NCBI GenBank assembly: GCA_012036375.1
Contig: JAAUOI010000142.1
Span: 1-7,624, forward strand
Reading direction: 5' to 3'
DNA: 7,624 nt
DNA from: Allobrachymonas sp.
Lineage (GTDB): Bacteria; Pseudomonadota; Gammaproteobacteria; Burkholderiales; Burkholderiaceae_C
The notes below the pieces were generated by a model. It saw only the letters and a program-made list of their open reading frames with translations, made no database searches and was not told the origin of the DNA. Position numbers and translations under genes: made by a program. Shown here one piece after another: positions 1-6,646 of this stretch. Positions within the stretch are counted from its first letter, which is position 1. Each line of letters starts with the position of its first letter.

Positions 1-1456
1 GGCCGCATCAGCGGCCTGCTTGTCGGCAATCGCTTTGCCTTGTGCCTCAGTTTGCTCAACCACTCTGATCACAAACTGTCGCCCCCCTTGCGGCACGATT
101 GCCTCCTCAGGCACGGTGAGTGCAGCTTCTTTCACGTTGAACACCGCCGTCACGCGCGCAAACATCCCCGGGCGCAGGGGCGCTGCACCACCCGCACCTG
201 CGCCACCACCTGATCCACCGGGACGCGCCACAGCTAGGTTTGAAGTTGGGCGCGATCCTGGGGCAGCGTTTGGGGTAATGCCCGCGCCTCCACGCGCACC
301 AGCCGCCGCGCCTACAGCCCCCGCCGCCCCACCACTTCGCGCAGCAGCCATGCCAGCAGGCGTGAACTGTGCGCAAGCGTTGGCCACAGTGTCGATTAGT
401 CGCGTGGCAGCTGGCGCACTTGCTGCGGCGTTCGCAGCCGCAGTGGGCCTTGCGGCAGGACGTTGCGCGGGGCGAGCGGCGGGTGCTGGTGTTGTGACTG
501 CCGCTACTGCCGGACGACCACTGCCGCCCTGCCCACTTTGATCCGACCGATGCGCCTGCTGCACCCGATGCGCCACCGGGCCCACCGCGCTGCTGCTGCG
601 CCAGTGGCTCGCCATTCGTGTTCGGCAACGTCGCACGCACCAGTACGGAGCGGCCATTGGCCTCCACCTGCGGATCAATCGCCTCGATTTTGGCTTTGAA
701 TTGCCGCCCAGGCATCGCATCAAGCTGCATTTCAACTACTTGCTCGCGGCGCAATTTGCCCAAGAAACGCTCAGGCATGCGAAAGTCAACAAATATCGAC
801 GACAGGTCTTCCAAGTTCACCAAATCTGCGCCGTCTTTCACATAGTCGCCCACATTCACATTCCGAATGCCCACCGTACCGTCAAACGGAGCCACCACAC
901 GCATACGCTCCCAGCGCGCGCAGGCCAGCGCCATTTGGGCTTCCACCACTTGCATTTGTGCAGCTGCCTCATCTACCACGCGCTGTGCCACAAAGTTTTG
1001 CGCCACCAAGTCTTGATTGCGCTTCAAATTCGCACGCGCAATGCTCACCTGCGCCTCAGCTTGGCGCACCTCAGCTCGCTGCAACGTGTCTTCGAGCTGC
1101 ATCAACACTTCGCCCCGGCGCACGCGGCCACCATCTGTAAAACCCAAACTCTGCACGCGCCCGCTCACCTCTGGGCGCAACATCACGTTCTGCTTGGAGC
1201 GCAAAGTGCCCACTGATTGCGCATCATCCTGCAAACGGGCAGTCTCTACTTTAGCGACTTCGACAGAAGGCATGCCACCGCCCCGAGCCCCACCGGGAGC
1301 GCCACCTACAGTTGCGCCTGGTACACCACCTGAGGGCGCCCCCGAAGTAGAAATTTCTTTGGGGCCTGTCGGTTGGCTTTGAAACCAGTAAGCGCCACCG
1401 GCTGCAGCAGCAATACCCAGAGTTGCCACAGCAGCATAAATAGTTTGAGAAACCAT
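1..1456 (-). pseudogene. RND efflux periplasmic adaptor (HlyD/AcrA/MdtA type), frameshifted and cut by the left edge
   Basis: This is a membrane fusion protein that would link an inner-membrane RND pump to an outer-membrane channel. The start at 1456 gives an N-terminal hydrophobic anchor (about residues 5-25), a Gly/Pro-rich linker (38-62), a barrel-sandwich half with LRPEVSGRV (93-101), an alpha-hairpin (about 125-180), the second half with VVAPFDGTVGIRNVNVGDYV (187-206), and a beta-barrel to VLVRATLPNTNG (271-282). Family members should then continue into LRPGMF. Here the frame runs through S303 (codon 550-548) into Cys/Trp/Arg-rich nonsense and stops at 107, giving 449 residues. The expected LRPGMFARVTAVFNV and VPEEAIVPQGG lie in another frame (177 to the edge), which is open from 735 to 1. 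A TCGG tandem duplication at the junction explains the shift. With one copy removed the product is at least 484 residues, with an Ala/Gly/Pro-rich insert at about 283-425. The RND pump gene is probably off the left edge. The adaptor identity is firm; true mutation versus sequencing error is open. Confidence 0.88.
543..550 (-). repeat. 4-bp tandem duplication at the adaptor frame break
   Basis: On the coding strand the sequence reads TCGGTCGGATCA, two adjacent copies of TCGG (plus strand CCGACCGA). Four extra bases shift the frame by +1, exactly the shift needed to pass from the adaptor's N-terminal frame to the frame that encodes its conserved C-terminal part. Deleting one copy gives the continuous peptide GASDQSGQGGSGRP. 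The duplication is directly visible; that it is the cause is inference. It has only two units, so this is not a long phase-variable tract. Confidence 0.6.
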
Positions 1457-1619
1457 GTTCGATGTCGTAGATGGGAGTAATACACCATGTTACCTGCTAT
1501 CGTGCGCTTGGGCGATGCCGCTTCACTCTTCCTGAGCAAAGCATGCAGTCTTTACACAAGTGTCAGCTTTCTGTGACGATCAATCAGCGAAGTATTGAGG
1601 GGCGAGTGGCTGCGCGAAG
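1457..1619. other. Intergenic gap between murI and the efflux adaptor
   Basis: This 163-base gap must hold the end of the murI transcript and probably the adaptor promoter, since both genes run leftward. I see no strong GC stem followed by a T-tract on the minus strand and no clear -35/-10 pair. An AT-richer stretch (coding strand GGTGTATTACTCC, near 1475-1490) is the best place for a -10 element, but this is weak. The adaptor start has no obvious Shine-Dalgarno. Confidence 0.35.
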
Positions 1620-2429
1620 TTACACGGGCTGACTCAGCCAAAAATTCGCAACGTGCGCCAGATGCGCTGAATCGGCGCTGCTGCGCCACGACAATGTTCC
1701 ATCACCATCGCGGCGCAGCGGTTGCTTGAGCAATCGCATGGTTTGCAAGGCTACAGCTTGCGCATTGTCTACCACTACGACCTGAGGGCCTACCAGCTCG
1801 CGCCAAACTGGTGCGATCAAGGGGTAGTGTGTGCAGCCAAGCACCAGGGTGTCAATTTGCCCCTTTTTTATGCCAAATTGGTCACTAGCCGGCATAAAAC
1901 CTGCGCAGAATGCTATCAAATCAGGAGTAACGACTTGCTCCTCGATGTGCTCAATCATCTCAGCCAATCCGACGCAAGCCACACAGGTGAACATCGCATC
2001 CTTGCGATAAGTCTCAAGCAGGGCTGCAAATTTCTCGCTCTTCAAGGTGCCGTGCGTCGCCAAGACGAGCACGCGCCCAGTTTTCGTCAATTGCGTCGCA
2101 GGCTTGATTGCCGGCTCAATGCCAATCAATGGCAAATCGGGATACCGCTCGCGCAGCGCTTGAATTGCCACTGCCGTGGCAGTATTGCAAGCCACCACCA
2201 ACGCCTTAATGCGATGCTGGCTCACTAGCTCATCTGCGATCGCGAGTGAACGCTCGGTGACAAACTCTGTCGATTTCCCACCATAGGGGTTGTGCGCCGT
2301 ATCGGCGAAATACACAAAATCTTCATGCGGCAACTGCTTGCGAAGCGCCCGCAAAATACTCAGGCCGCCGATGCCGGAGTCGAAAACGCCAATCGGAGCT
2401 GAAAAAGATGCAATAACACTGCTGCTCAT
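1620..2429 (-). CDS. murI: Glutamate racemase
   Basis: This cytoplasmic, cofactor-independent racemase interconverts L- and D-glutamate to supply D-Glu for peptidoglycan. The 269-residue length is normal for the Asp/Glu racemase family. Visible landmarks are IGVFDSGIGGLSILRAL (13-29, with the conserved Asp17-Ser18), FADTAHNPYGGKS (41-53), the first catalytic cysteine in VVACNTATA (Cys81) and the second in LVLGCTHYPLI (Cys199). All key residues are present, so it should be active. The ATG at 2429 places the family core 12 residues in; no strong Shine-Dalgarno is visible, only 27 bases separate it from the upstream ALDH gene, and it is probably translated from the same mRNA. It ends with TAA, and I see no clear intrinsic terminator in the 163 bases downstream. 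The C-terminal 30 residues are less conserved, as expected. Confidence 0.97.
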   Translation of the reverse strand: MSSSVIASFSAPIGVFDSGIGGLSILRALRKQLPHEDFVYFADTAHNPYGGKSTEFVTERSLAIADELVSQHRIKALVVACNTATAVAIQALRERYPDLPLIGIEPAIKPATQLTKTGRVLVLATHGTLKSEKFAALLETYRKDAMFTCVACVGLAEMIEHIEEQVVTPDLIAFCAGFMPASDQFGIKKGQIDTLVLGCTHYPLIAPVWRELVGPQVVVVDNAQAVALQTMRLLKQPLRRDGDGTLSWRSSADSAHLAHVANFWLSQPV

Positions 2430-2456
2430 GAATGCCGCAAAGTCTATCGCAACTGA

Positions 2457-3872
2457 CTACCGCAGCAAAAACGCCAGCATCTTGTCAGCCACCAAGCCAT
2501 AAGGCGGGAACAGCAGCTTCACAGCCGATACCCGAGCTTGGTTGAATACCGGCCGCAGCTTGGAGAAATTGTGAAAGCCCTCAATGCCGTGGTAATGCCC
2601 CATCCCTGATTCGCCCACGCCACCAAACGGCAAATCATGCTGCCCCACATGCAACAGAGCATCGTTGACCGACACACCGCCCGACATCACGTGATCGAGC
2701 AAATGGTTGACCCAAGCTTTTTGATTGCTGAAGGGATACAACGCCAAGGGCCTTGCACCCGCGTTGATCTGATCAATCACTTCGCTCACATCGTCATACG
2801 GCACGATGGGCAAAACGGGCCCGAAAATCTCTTGCTGCATGAGGGCGCTGCCCTTCGGCGCATTGAGCACGATGTGTGGCGCGATCTTTCGCGTTGCCTC
2901 ATCCCAAGGCTTACCGGGGATGAGTTGAATCACTTTCGCACGGCGCTTTTTCGCGTCTTGCAGCAAGCCGACGATGCGATTGAAAGCACGCTCGTCAATG
3001 ATGGAGGTGTAATCCGTGGATTCGATGGAGGCATAGCGCTGCGGCAAGATGTCCTGCGCCAAACGCGCAAATTCTTCCACTTTGCCACGCGGCACATAAA
3101 CATGGTTCACCGTGGTGCAAATCTGCCCCGCGTTCAGAAATTTCACATACAAAATCCGCTCGGCAGCCGTCTTCAAAGAAAAATCATCCGCAATGATGGC
3201 AGGCGAACTGCCTCCCAATTCAAGCGTCACAGGGCAGAGATTGCTCGCCGCATTGGCCATCACGGAGCGGCCAGTCGCGCTCGATCCTGTGAACAGCAAA
3301 TGATCGAATTTCAGCCTGGAGAACTCAGGCCCCACGCCGCCGGTTTCTTCAAAAAATTGCAGCTTATCGGTGGGCAAATAAGCTGGCATTTTCTCCATCA
3401 GCAAGCGCGTGAGATGGCGCGAGTTCTCACTCATTTTCACCATGGCACGGTTGCCCGCAGCAAAAATCGCCACCATTGGCACCAGCGTCAAGTTCAGAGG
3501 AAAATTCCAGGGCACGATCACACCGATCACGCCCAGCGGCTGTGGAATCACCGTGTTGCTGGCCATGCCAAACACCACGCGATCCACCGCGCGCTTTTGC
3601 GGCTTCATCCAAGTGCGCAGATGCTTGAGTGCATCGGCAATCGTGCCGAGCACAGGCATGATGTCCGTCATCAGCGTCTCATGGCGCGAGCGGTGGCCAT
3701 AATCTGCTTGAATAGCTTGCACGATGTCTTCCATGTGATCGCGCACGAAGCGCTCCAGCGCTTTCAAGTCTTGCTGACGCGATGTGAAATCAGGATTGGG
3801 CTGCGCGTGATAGGCGGCGCGTTGAAGGGTGAGCGCACTGTTCAGGCGCTTGGCAATGGCGGTAGTACTCAT
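2457..3872 (-). CDS. Coniferyl aldehyde dehydrogenase family protein (NAD(P)-dependent ALDH)
   Basis: This aldehyde dehydrogenase oxidises an aldehyde to the acid with NAD(P)+. The 471-residue length and layout match the CalB-type coniferyl aldehyde dehydrogenases. Visible landmarks are IVPWNFPLNL (119-128, oxyanion Asn123), the cofactor-site Lys146 in VKMSE, FTGSSATGR (194-202), general base Glu218 in LELGG, catalytic Cys252 in NAGQICTT, EIFGPVLP (348-355), and the family-typical LPFGGVGESGMGHYHG (414-429). DYTSIIDERAFNRI and RKIAPHIVLNAP also match this subfamily. One local difference is TTVNHVYV after the catalytic cysteine, where coniferyl enzymes usually have an APDYVL-like segment. The C-terminus is hydrophobic (VKLLFPPYGL and LAFLLR), which could allow membrane association. 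A GAAAG sequence about 7 bases before the ATG is a plausible ribosome binding site. It lies 46 bases after the wax ester synthase gene, so a fatty aldehyde substrate is as likely as coniferyl aldehyde; that is inference. Confidence 0.92.
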   Translation of the reverse strand: MSTTAIAKRLNSALTLQRAAYHAQPNPDFTSRQQDLKALERFVRDHMEDIVQAIQADYGHRSRHETLMTDIMPVLGTIADALKHLRTWMKPQKRAVDRVVFGMASNTVIPQPLGVIGVIVPWNFPLNLTLVPMVAIFAAGNRAMVKMSENSRHLTRLLMEKMPAYLPTDKLQFFEETGGVGPEFSRLKFDHLLFTGSSATGRSVMANAASNLCPVTLELGGSSPAIIADDFSLKTAAERILYVKFLNAGQICTTVNHVYVPRGKVEEFARLAQDILPQRYASIESTDYTSIIDERAFNRIVGLLQDAKKRRAKVIQLIPGKPWDEATRKIAPHIVLNAPKGSALMQQEIFGPVLPIVPYDDVSEVIDQINAGARPLALYPFSNQKAWVNHLLDHVMSGGVSVNDALLHVGQHDLPFGGVGESGMGHYHGIEGFHNFSKLRPVFNQARVSAVKLLFPPYGLVADKMLAFLLR

Positions 3873-3918
3873 GGGGGCTTTCAGTCATATCAGACCAGCC
3901 CACGCATGAGGAACACGC

Positions 3919-5423
3919 TTACGCAGGCTTGGCTTTGCGAGGAGATTTTGCCCTCGAAGGCGCGGAAGTTTTAGAGGCAGTTGCCTGACTTTTGACCGTG
4001 TTTGCCCCCTTGGAAGCCTTCACACCCAGCGCTTTTTCCAGTTCTTGCAGCGCATCTTCTGAATACACCGCGATTTTTTGCATGCTCGGCAATGAAGAGT
4101 GACAAGCGGTGAAGCCAAAATTCATCGTGCCGGCATAGCTGTGGCAAGTGATGTTGATGGCTTGGCCGTGGGTTACGATGGAGGCAGGATAAGTGGCCAG
4201 CAACTCCGCGCCCATGAAATACAGCGGCTTATCGGGTCCGCGAACATTCGAGATGGTGATATTGAACATCGGGCAAATGCGCCCGCCTATGCCGGTGAGC
4301 ATCGTCACCAAAGTCGGCGCCATGAGCAGCATGGTGTATTGCTGCATCGCGGCGCGAGGCAGGCTCTGCACATTCGCTTTTGCATGCTTGACGGATGATT
4401 AATCGCATCCAAGCGATCTTTGGCGCTGAGCAAATCCGTTCCCAGCGTGGAGACGATAAAGCTGATGGCATTGCCAGTGCCCATATCGTCTTTCGGCCGC
4501 ACCGAGACTGGGATGCCTGCTGTGAGCGATTTGCCAGGCAATTGACCGCGCTCGTCTAAAAAACGCCTTAGCGCACCACCACAAATGGCCAGCACCACGT
4601 CGTTGATCGTGCAATTGGCCGCATCAGCCACCTCTTTGAGCCGAGTCAAGGGAGAACTGCTGCGTGGCAAGCGGCGCTTTTCGCGCACGCGGCCATTTAA
4701 GATGGAATGCGGCGCATCAAAAGGCACGGCCATGCCTTCGCCGCCTTGACCCACACGCTGGATCATTTTGGTGAACGCTGTGACGAGCTGCGGCACATTG
4801 CGCACCTGGTCGCCAAGGCTAGCCATGCCCATCGTCATCGCGTCGGCCATCGTAGGGTTGCGGCGTTTAGGCTTGGGTGGCTTGTTCGGATCAGTTTTTT
4901 CCGGAAAGCTCGCCCAAAACGGCGGCACTGTAAGACTTTTCGCTGCTTCGGTCGCCATCGCACGTTCGAGCAGCTTCACACCGCTCACGCCATCAATCAG
5001 CGCATGGTGAATCTTCACGAACATCGCGAAGCGCCCGCCCTCCAGCCCTTCGATCAAGGTGCACTCCCAAGGCGGGCGGCTTAGATCCAGCGGCGTGCCT
5101 TGCAAGCGCCCCACCAGCTCACCCAGCTCGCGCTCGCCACCCGGCCAAGGCAGCGCCGAGTGGCGCACGTGGTATTCCAAATCAATGTTGGTGTCTTCCA
5201 CCCACTCGGGAATCGGATTCTTGTTAAACGCATGCCTGAGCTTACGATTCCAGGGTGCTTGAAATTCGCTGTGGTTGCGAAACGTCAGCATCATCTGGCG
5301 CATGTAGTCATACGGCGCATCTTCAGGCAGGGCAAAAGTGAGCAAGCCCCCCACATGGTTGGGGGTGGCACGGCTTTCCGTAAAAAGCCACGAGGTATCT
5401 AAGGGGTTCAATCGGGTAGACAT
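3919..5423 (-). pseudogene. Wax ester synthase / diacylglycerol O-acyltransferase (WS/DGAT), one frameshift
   Basis: Enzymes of this family transfer acyl-CoA to a fatty alcohol or diacylglycerol to make wax esters or triacylglycerol at the inner membrane. Starting from the ATG at 5423, the protein opens with MSTRLNPLDTSWLFTESRAT and carries PLDLSRPPWE (111-120), the catalytic HHALIDG (139-145, general-base His140), the NDVVLA segment with Asn274-Asp275, and PVSVRP (305-310). After AIN (340-342, codon 4400-4398) the open frame degenerates into a Cys/Arg-rich tail that stops at 4305. The true C-terminus lies in another frame from about 4398: SSVKHAKANVQSLPRAAMQQ, then GGRICPMFNITISNVRGP and a stop at 3919. 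Stepping back one base joins them into a 501-residue protein without a gap. The last 35 or so residues are a Lys/Ala/Ser/Pro-rich tail. An in-frame ATG at 5525 adds 34 unrelated residues and was not chosen. All active-site residues are intact, so a sequencing error is quite possible. Confidence 0.9.
4392..4403 (-). other. Frame-break point in the WS/DGAT gene
   Basis: The coding strand reads ATTAATCATCCG. The upstream frame is good through ATT AAT; the downstream frame is good from TCA TCC GTC. The downstream frame carries an in-frame TAA at 4401-4399, so it cannot extend further upstream and the switch must fall within a few bases of 4398. A single missing base there would restore one continuous protein. 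There is no homopolymer run and no recognisable slippery heptamer, so programmed frameshifting is not supported. Confidence 0.7.
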
Positions 5424-5554
5424 CCCGTGAGCGTACACGCTCCGAAGGGCTTTGGCTATTGGGCAACACGCGCAAACGCCCAAGCCTCTGCGCCGCGCGT
5501 AAGATTTGTGCCTTGAATACGACAACTTAGCTCATTGCTTATTCTGGAAACACC
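5424..5554. promoter_or_regulatory. Divergent intergenic region between WS/DGAT and the peroxiredoxin-like gene
   Basis: These 131 bases separate two genes transcribed away from each other, so promoters for both should lie here. I could not identify a convincing -35/-10 pair for either direction. The right half is AT-richer (around 5500-5550) with a TTGAAT and a TATTCT on the plus strand, but their spacing of about 21 bases is too long for a standard sigma-70 promoter. An imperfect inverted repeat is present at 5454-5486 (GGCT, two unpaired bases, TGGGC, 13-base loop, GCCCA, AGCC). Its role is unknown. Confidence 0.4.
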
Positions 5555-6100
5555 ATGCCCCAAGCCCTCATCCCACGCCATCCCGTTCCCGCGCTTAACG
5601 TCCCTTTGGTGGGAGGAGGCCGTTTCGTCCTCGGTGCTGCGCCGGGCGAGAAGTTTGACTTGATCGTCTTTTATCGCGGCTTGCATTGCCCGCTCTGCGC
5701 CAAATATTTGCTGGAATTGGAGCGCTTATCCAGCGACTTCGCCTCGCGCGGCGTGAAGGTTTTGGCCGTGAGCAGCGATACCGAAGAGCGCGGCGCTGAG
5801 ATGGCGCAAAAAGTGCAAGCCAAGGGGCTTGCTTTCGCCTACGGCCTGAGCCTCAAGTCGGCCCGCCAATGGGGTTTGTACATCAGCACCTCACGTGGCA
5901 AAACTTCCATTGGCATTGACGAGCCCGCTTTGTTTTCTGAGCCCGGCGTGTTTATCGTGCGCCCCGACGGCACGCTGTATTACGGCGCGGTGCAAACCAT
6001 GCCCTTTGCCCGCCCCGGCTTCCAAGATTTGCTGGGCGCGATTGACTTTGCGAATGCCAAAGACTACCCGGCACGCGGTGAATACACGGGTGAAATATGA
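5555..6100 (+). CDS. Peroxiredoxin-like protein (AhpC/TSA, thioredoxin fold)
   Basis: This predicted cytoplasmic thiol protein has 181 residues. After a short N-terminus with PVPALNVPL, the core shows FDLIVFYRGLHCPLCAKYL (34-52) with a Cys45-Pro-Leu-Cys48 pair, a helix LELERLSSDFASRGVKVLAV (53-72), AVSSDTEERG (71-80), and the later beta-strands PGVFIVRPDGTLYYG (130-144). This is the layout of the AhpC/TSA superfamily proteins annotated as peroxiredoxin-like. The CxxC placed directly after FYRG is more like a thioredoxin-type redox pair than the TxxC site of classical peroxiredoxins, so disulfide reductase or peroxidase activity are both possible. There is no signal peptide. A TGGA lies a few bases before the ATG as a weak ribosome binding site. 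Its TGA overlaps the ATG of the next gene (ATGA, 6097-6100), so the two are translationally coupled. Confidence 0.88.
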   Translation: MPQALIPRHPVPALNVPLVGGGRFVLGAAPGEKFDLIVFYRGLHCPLCAKYLLELERLSSDFASRGVKVLAVSSDTEERGAEMAQKVQAKGLAFAYGLSLKSARQWGLYISTSRGKTSIGIDEPALFSEPGVFIVRPDGTLYYGAVQTMPFARPGFQDLLGAIDFANAKDYPARGEYTGEI

Positions 6101-6534
6101 AGCTAAAGCAAACTTTCGCGTGGGTTGCCGTCGTCACGCTGGGTTTTGCCTTGGATTTGGCCTGCATGAAACACTTGGCTGCACAGAGCAAGCCCAAGAC
6201 TGAAACGACGGCTTCAGCAGAGCAACGCTTTCCCGATGTGATCGGTGCAAAAGTGCGCATGGCCAGTACAGGCAAATTTGACTTTGATGTCACGCTTTCC
6301 TCACCCTACGACACACCAGAGCGCTACGCCGATGCTTTCCGCATCCGCACCTTCGATGGCAAAGTATTGGGCGAACGCATCCTTTGGCACGATCATCAAA
6401 ACGAACAGCCTTTCACGCGCGATTTGTATGGCGTGAGCATCCCAAGCGACATCAAAAAAGTGATCGTGCAAGCGCGCGATAAAAAGCATGGCTATGGCGG
6501 CAAAACGATGGAAGTGACTCTTCCTCGGCGCTGA
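6097..6534 (+). CDS. Small exported protein of unknown function
   Basis: The product has 145 residues. The N-terminus (MKLKQTFAWVAVVTLGFALDLACM) has a basic start and a hydrophobic core of about 15 residues, suggesting export or a membrane anchor. Cys23 follows DLA, which is not a canonical lipobox, so lipidation is doubtful. The mature part begins with a Lys/Thr/Ser linker (31-42) and then a likely beta-rich domain with FDFDVTLSSPYDTPERYADA (61-80), the distinctive WHDHQNEQPFTR (97-108) and HGYGGKTMEVTLP (131-143). I recall related domains in other proteobacteria as conserved proteins without assigned function; this is from memory, not a search. The His-rich WHDH plus His131 could bind a metal, which is only a guess. 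It shares a four-base overlap with the upstream thiol protein, which points to a joint role, perhaps in oxidative stress or metal handling. It ends 112 bases before ilvD. Confidence 0.8.
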   Translation: MKLKQTFAWVAVVTLGFALDLACMKHLAAQSKPKTETTASAEQRFPDVIGAKVRMASTGKFDFDVTLSSPYDTPERYADAFRIRTFDGKVLGERILWHDHQNEQPFTRDLYGVSIPSDIKKVIVQARDKKHGYGGKTMEVTLPRR

Positions 6535-6564
6535 AGTCAGGTGCTGGCCAAGCGGCGGTCAAGC

Positions 6565-6580
6565 GGCTGGGCATCCAGCC
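6565..6580 (+). other. Perfect GC-rich hairpin upstream of ilvD
   Basis: GGCTGG, loop GCAT, CCAGCC form a six-base-pair perfect stem 31 bases after the stop of the small exported protein. It could end the upstream transcript. However, the bases that follow (TCTAAAATAAG) are A-rich rather than a T-tract, on either strand, so it is not a canonical intrinsic terminator. TAAAAT just after it (6583-6588) resembles a -10 box for ilvD, with no good -35 partner seen. A short dyad, GTCTA-TC-TAGAC (6604-6615), also lies in this gap. Confidence 0.3.
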
Positions 6581-6646
6581 TCTAAAATAAGTGTTTGGTT
6601 GATGTCTATCTAGACGCTTCCAGACACCCTCCGACTGTTCACCGCT

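Noticed and set aside
20..541. 173-residue Ala/Pro-rich open frame on the plus strand
   Set aside because: It is the complement of the low-complexity insert and C-terminal part of the efflux adaptor, whose LRPGMFARV and VPEEAIVPQGG segments are convincing on the minus strand.
1306..1539. 77-residue hydrophobic open frame overlapping the adaptor start
   Set aside because: It is a shifted reading of the adaptor signal-anchor region and does not resemble an independent leader protein.
2637..3974. Long 445-residue open frame on the plus strand opposite the aldehyde dehydrogenase
   Set aside because: It is fully antisense to a gene with all ALDH motifs; its His/Arg-rich composition is typical of a shadow frame.
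4385..4410. Programmed ribosomal frameshift in the wax ester synthase
   Set aside because: No slippery heptamer or downstream pseudoknot is recognisable, and I know of no such mechanism in this family.
5424..5525. Upstream in-frame ATG extending the wax ester synthase by 34 residues
   Set aside because: The extension is Arg/Cys-rich and unlike the family, whose members start just before the LNPLDTSWL segment.
5456..5686. 76-residue open frame on the minus strand over the start of the thiol protein
   Set aside because: It is antisense to a clear thioredoxin-fold gene and has no recognisable features.
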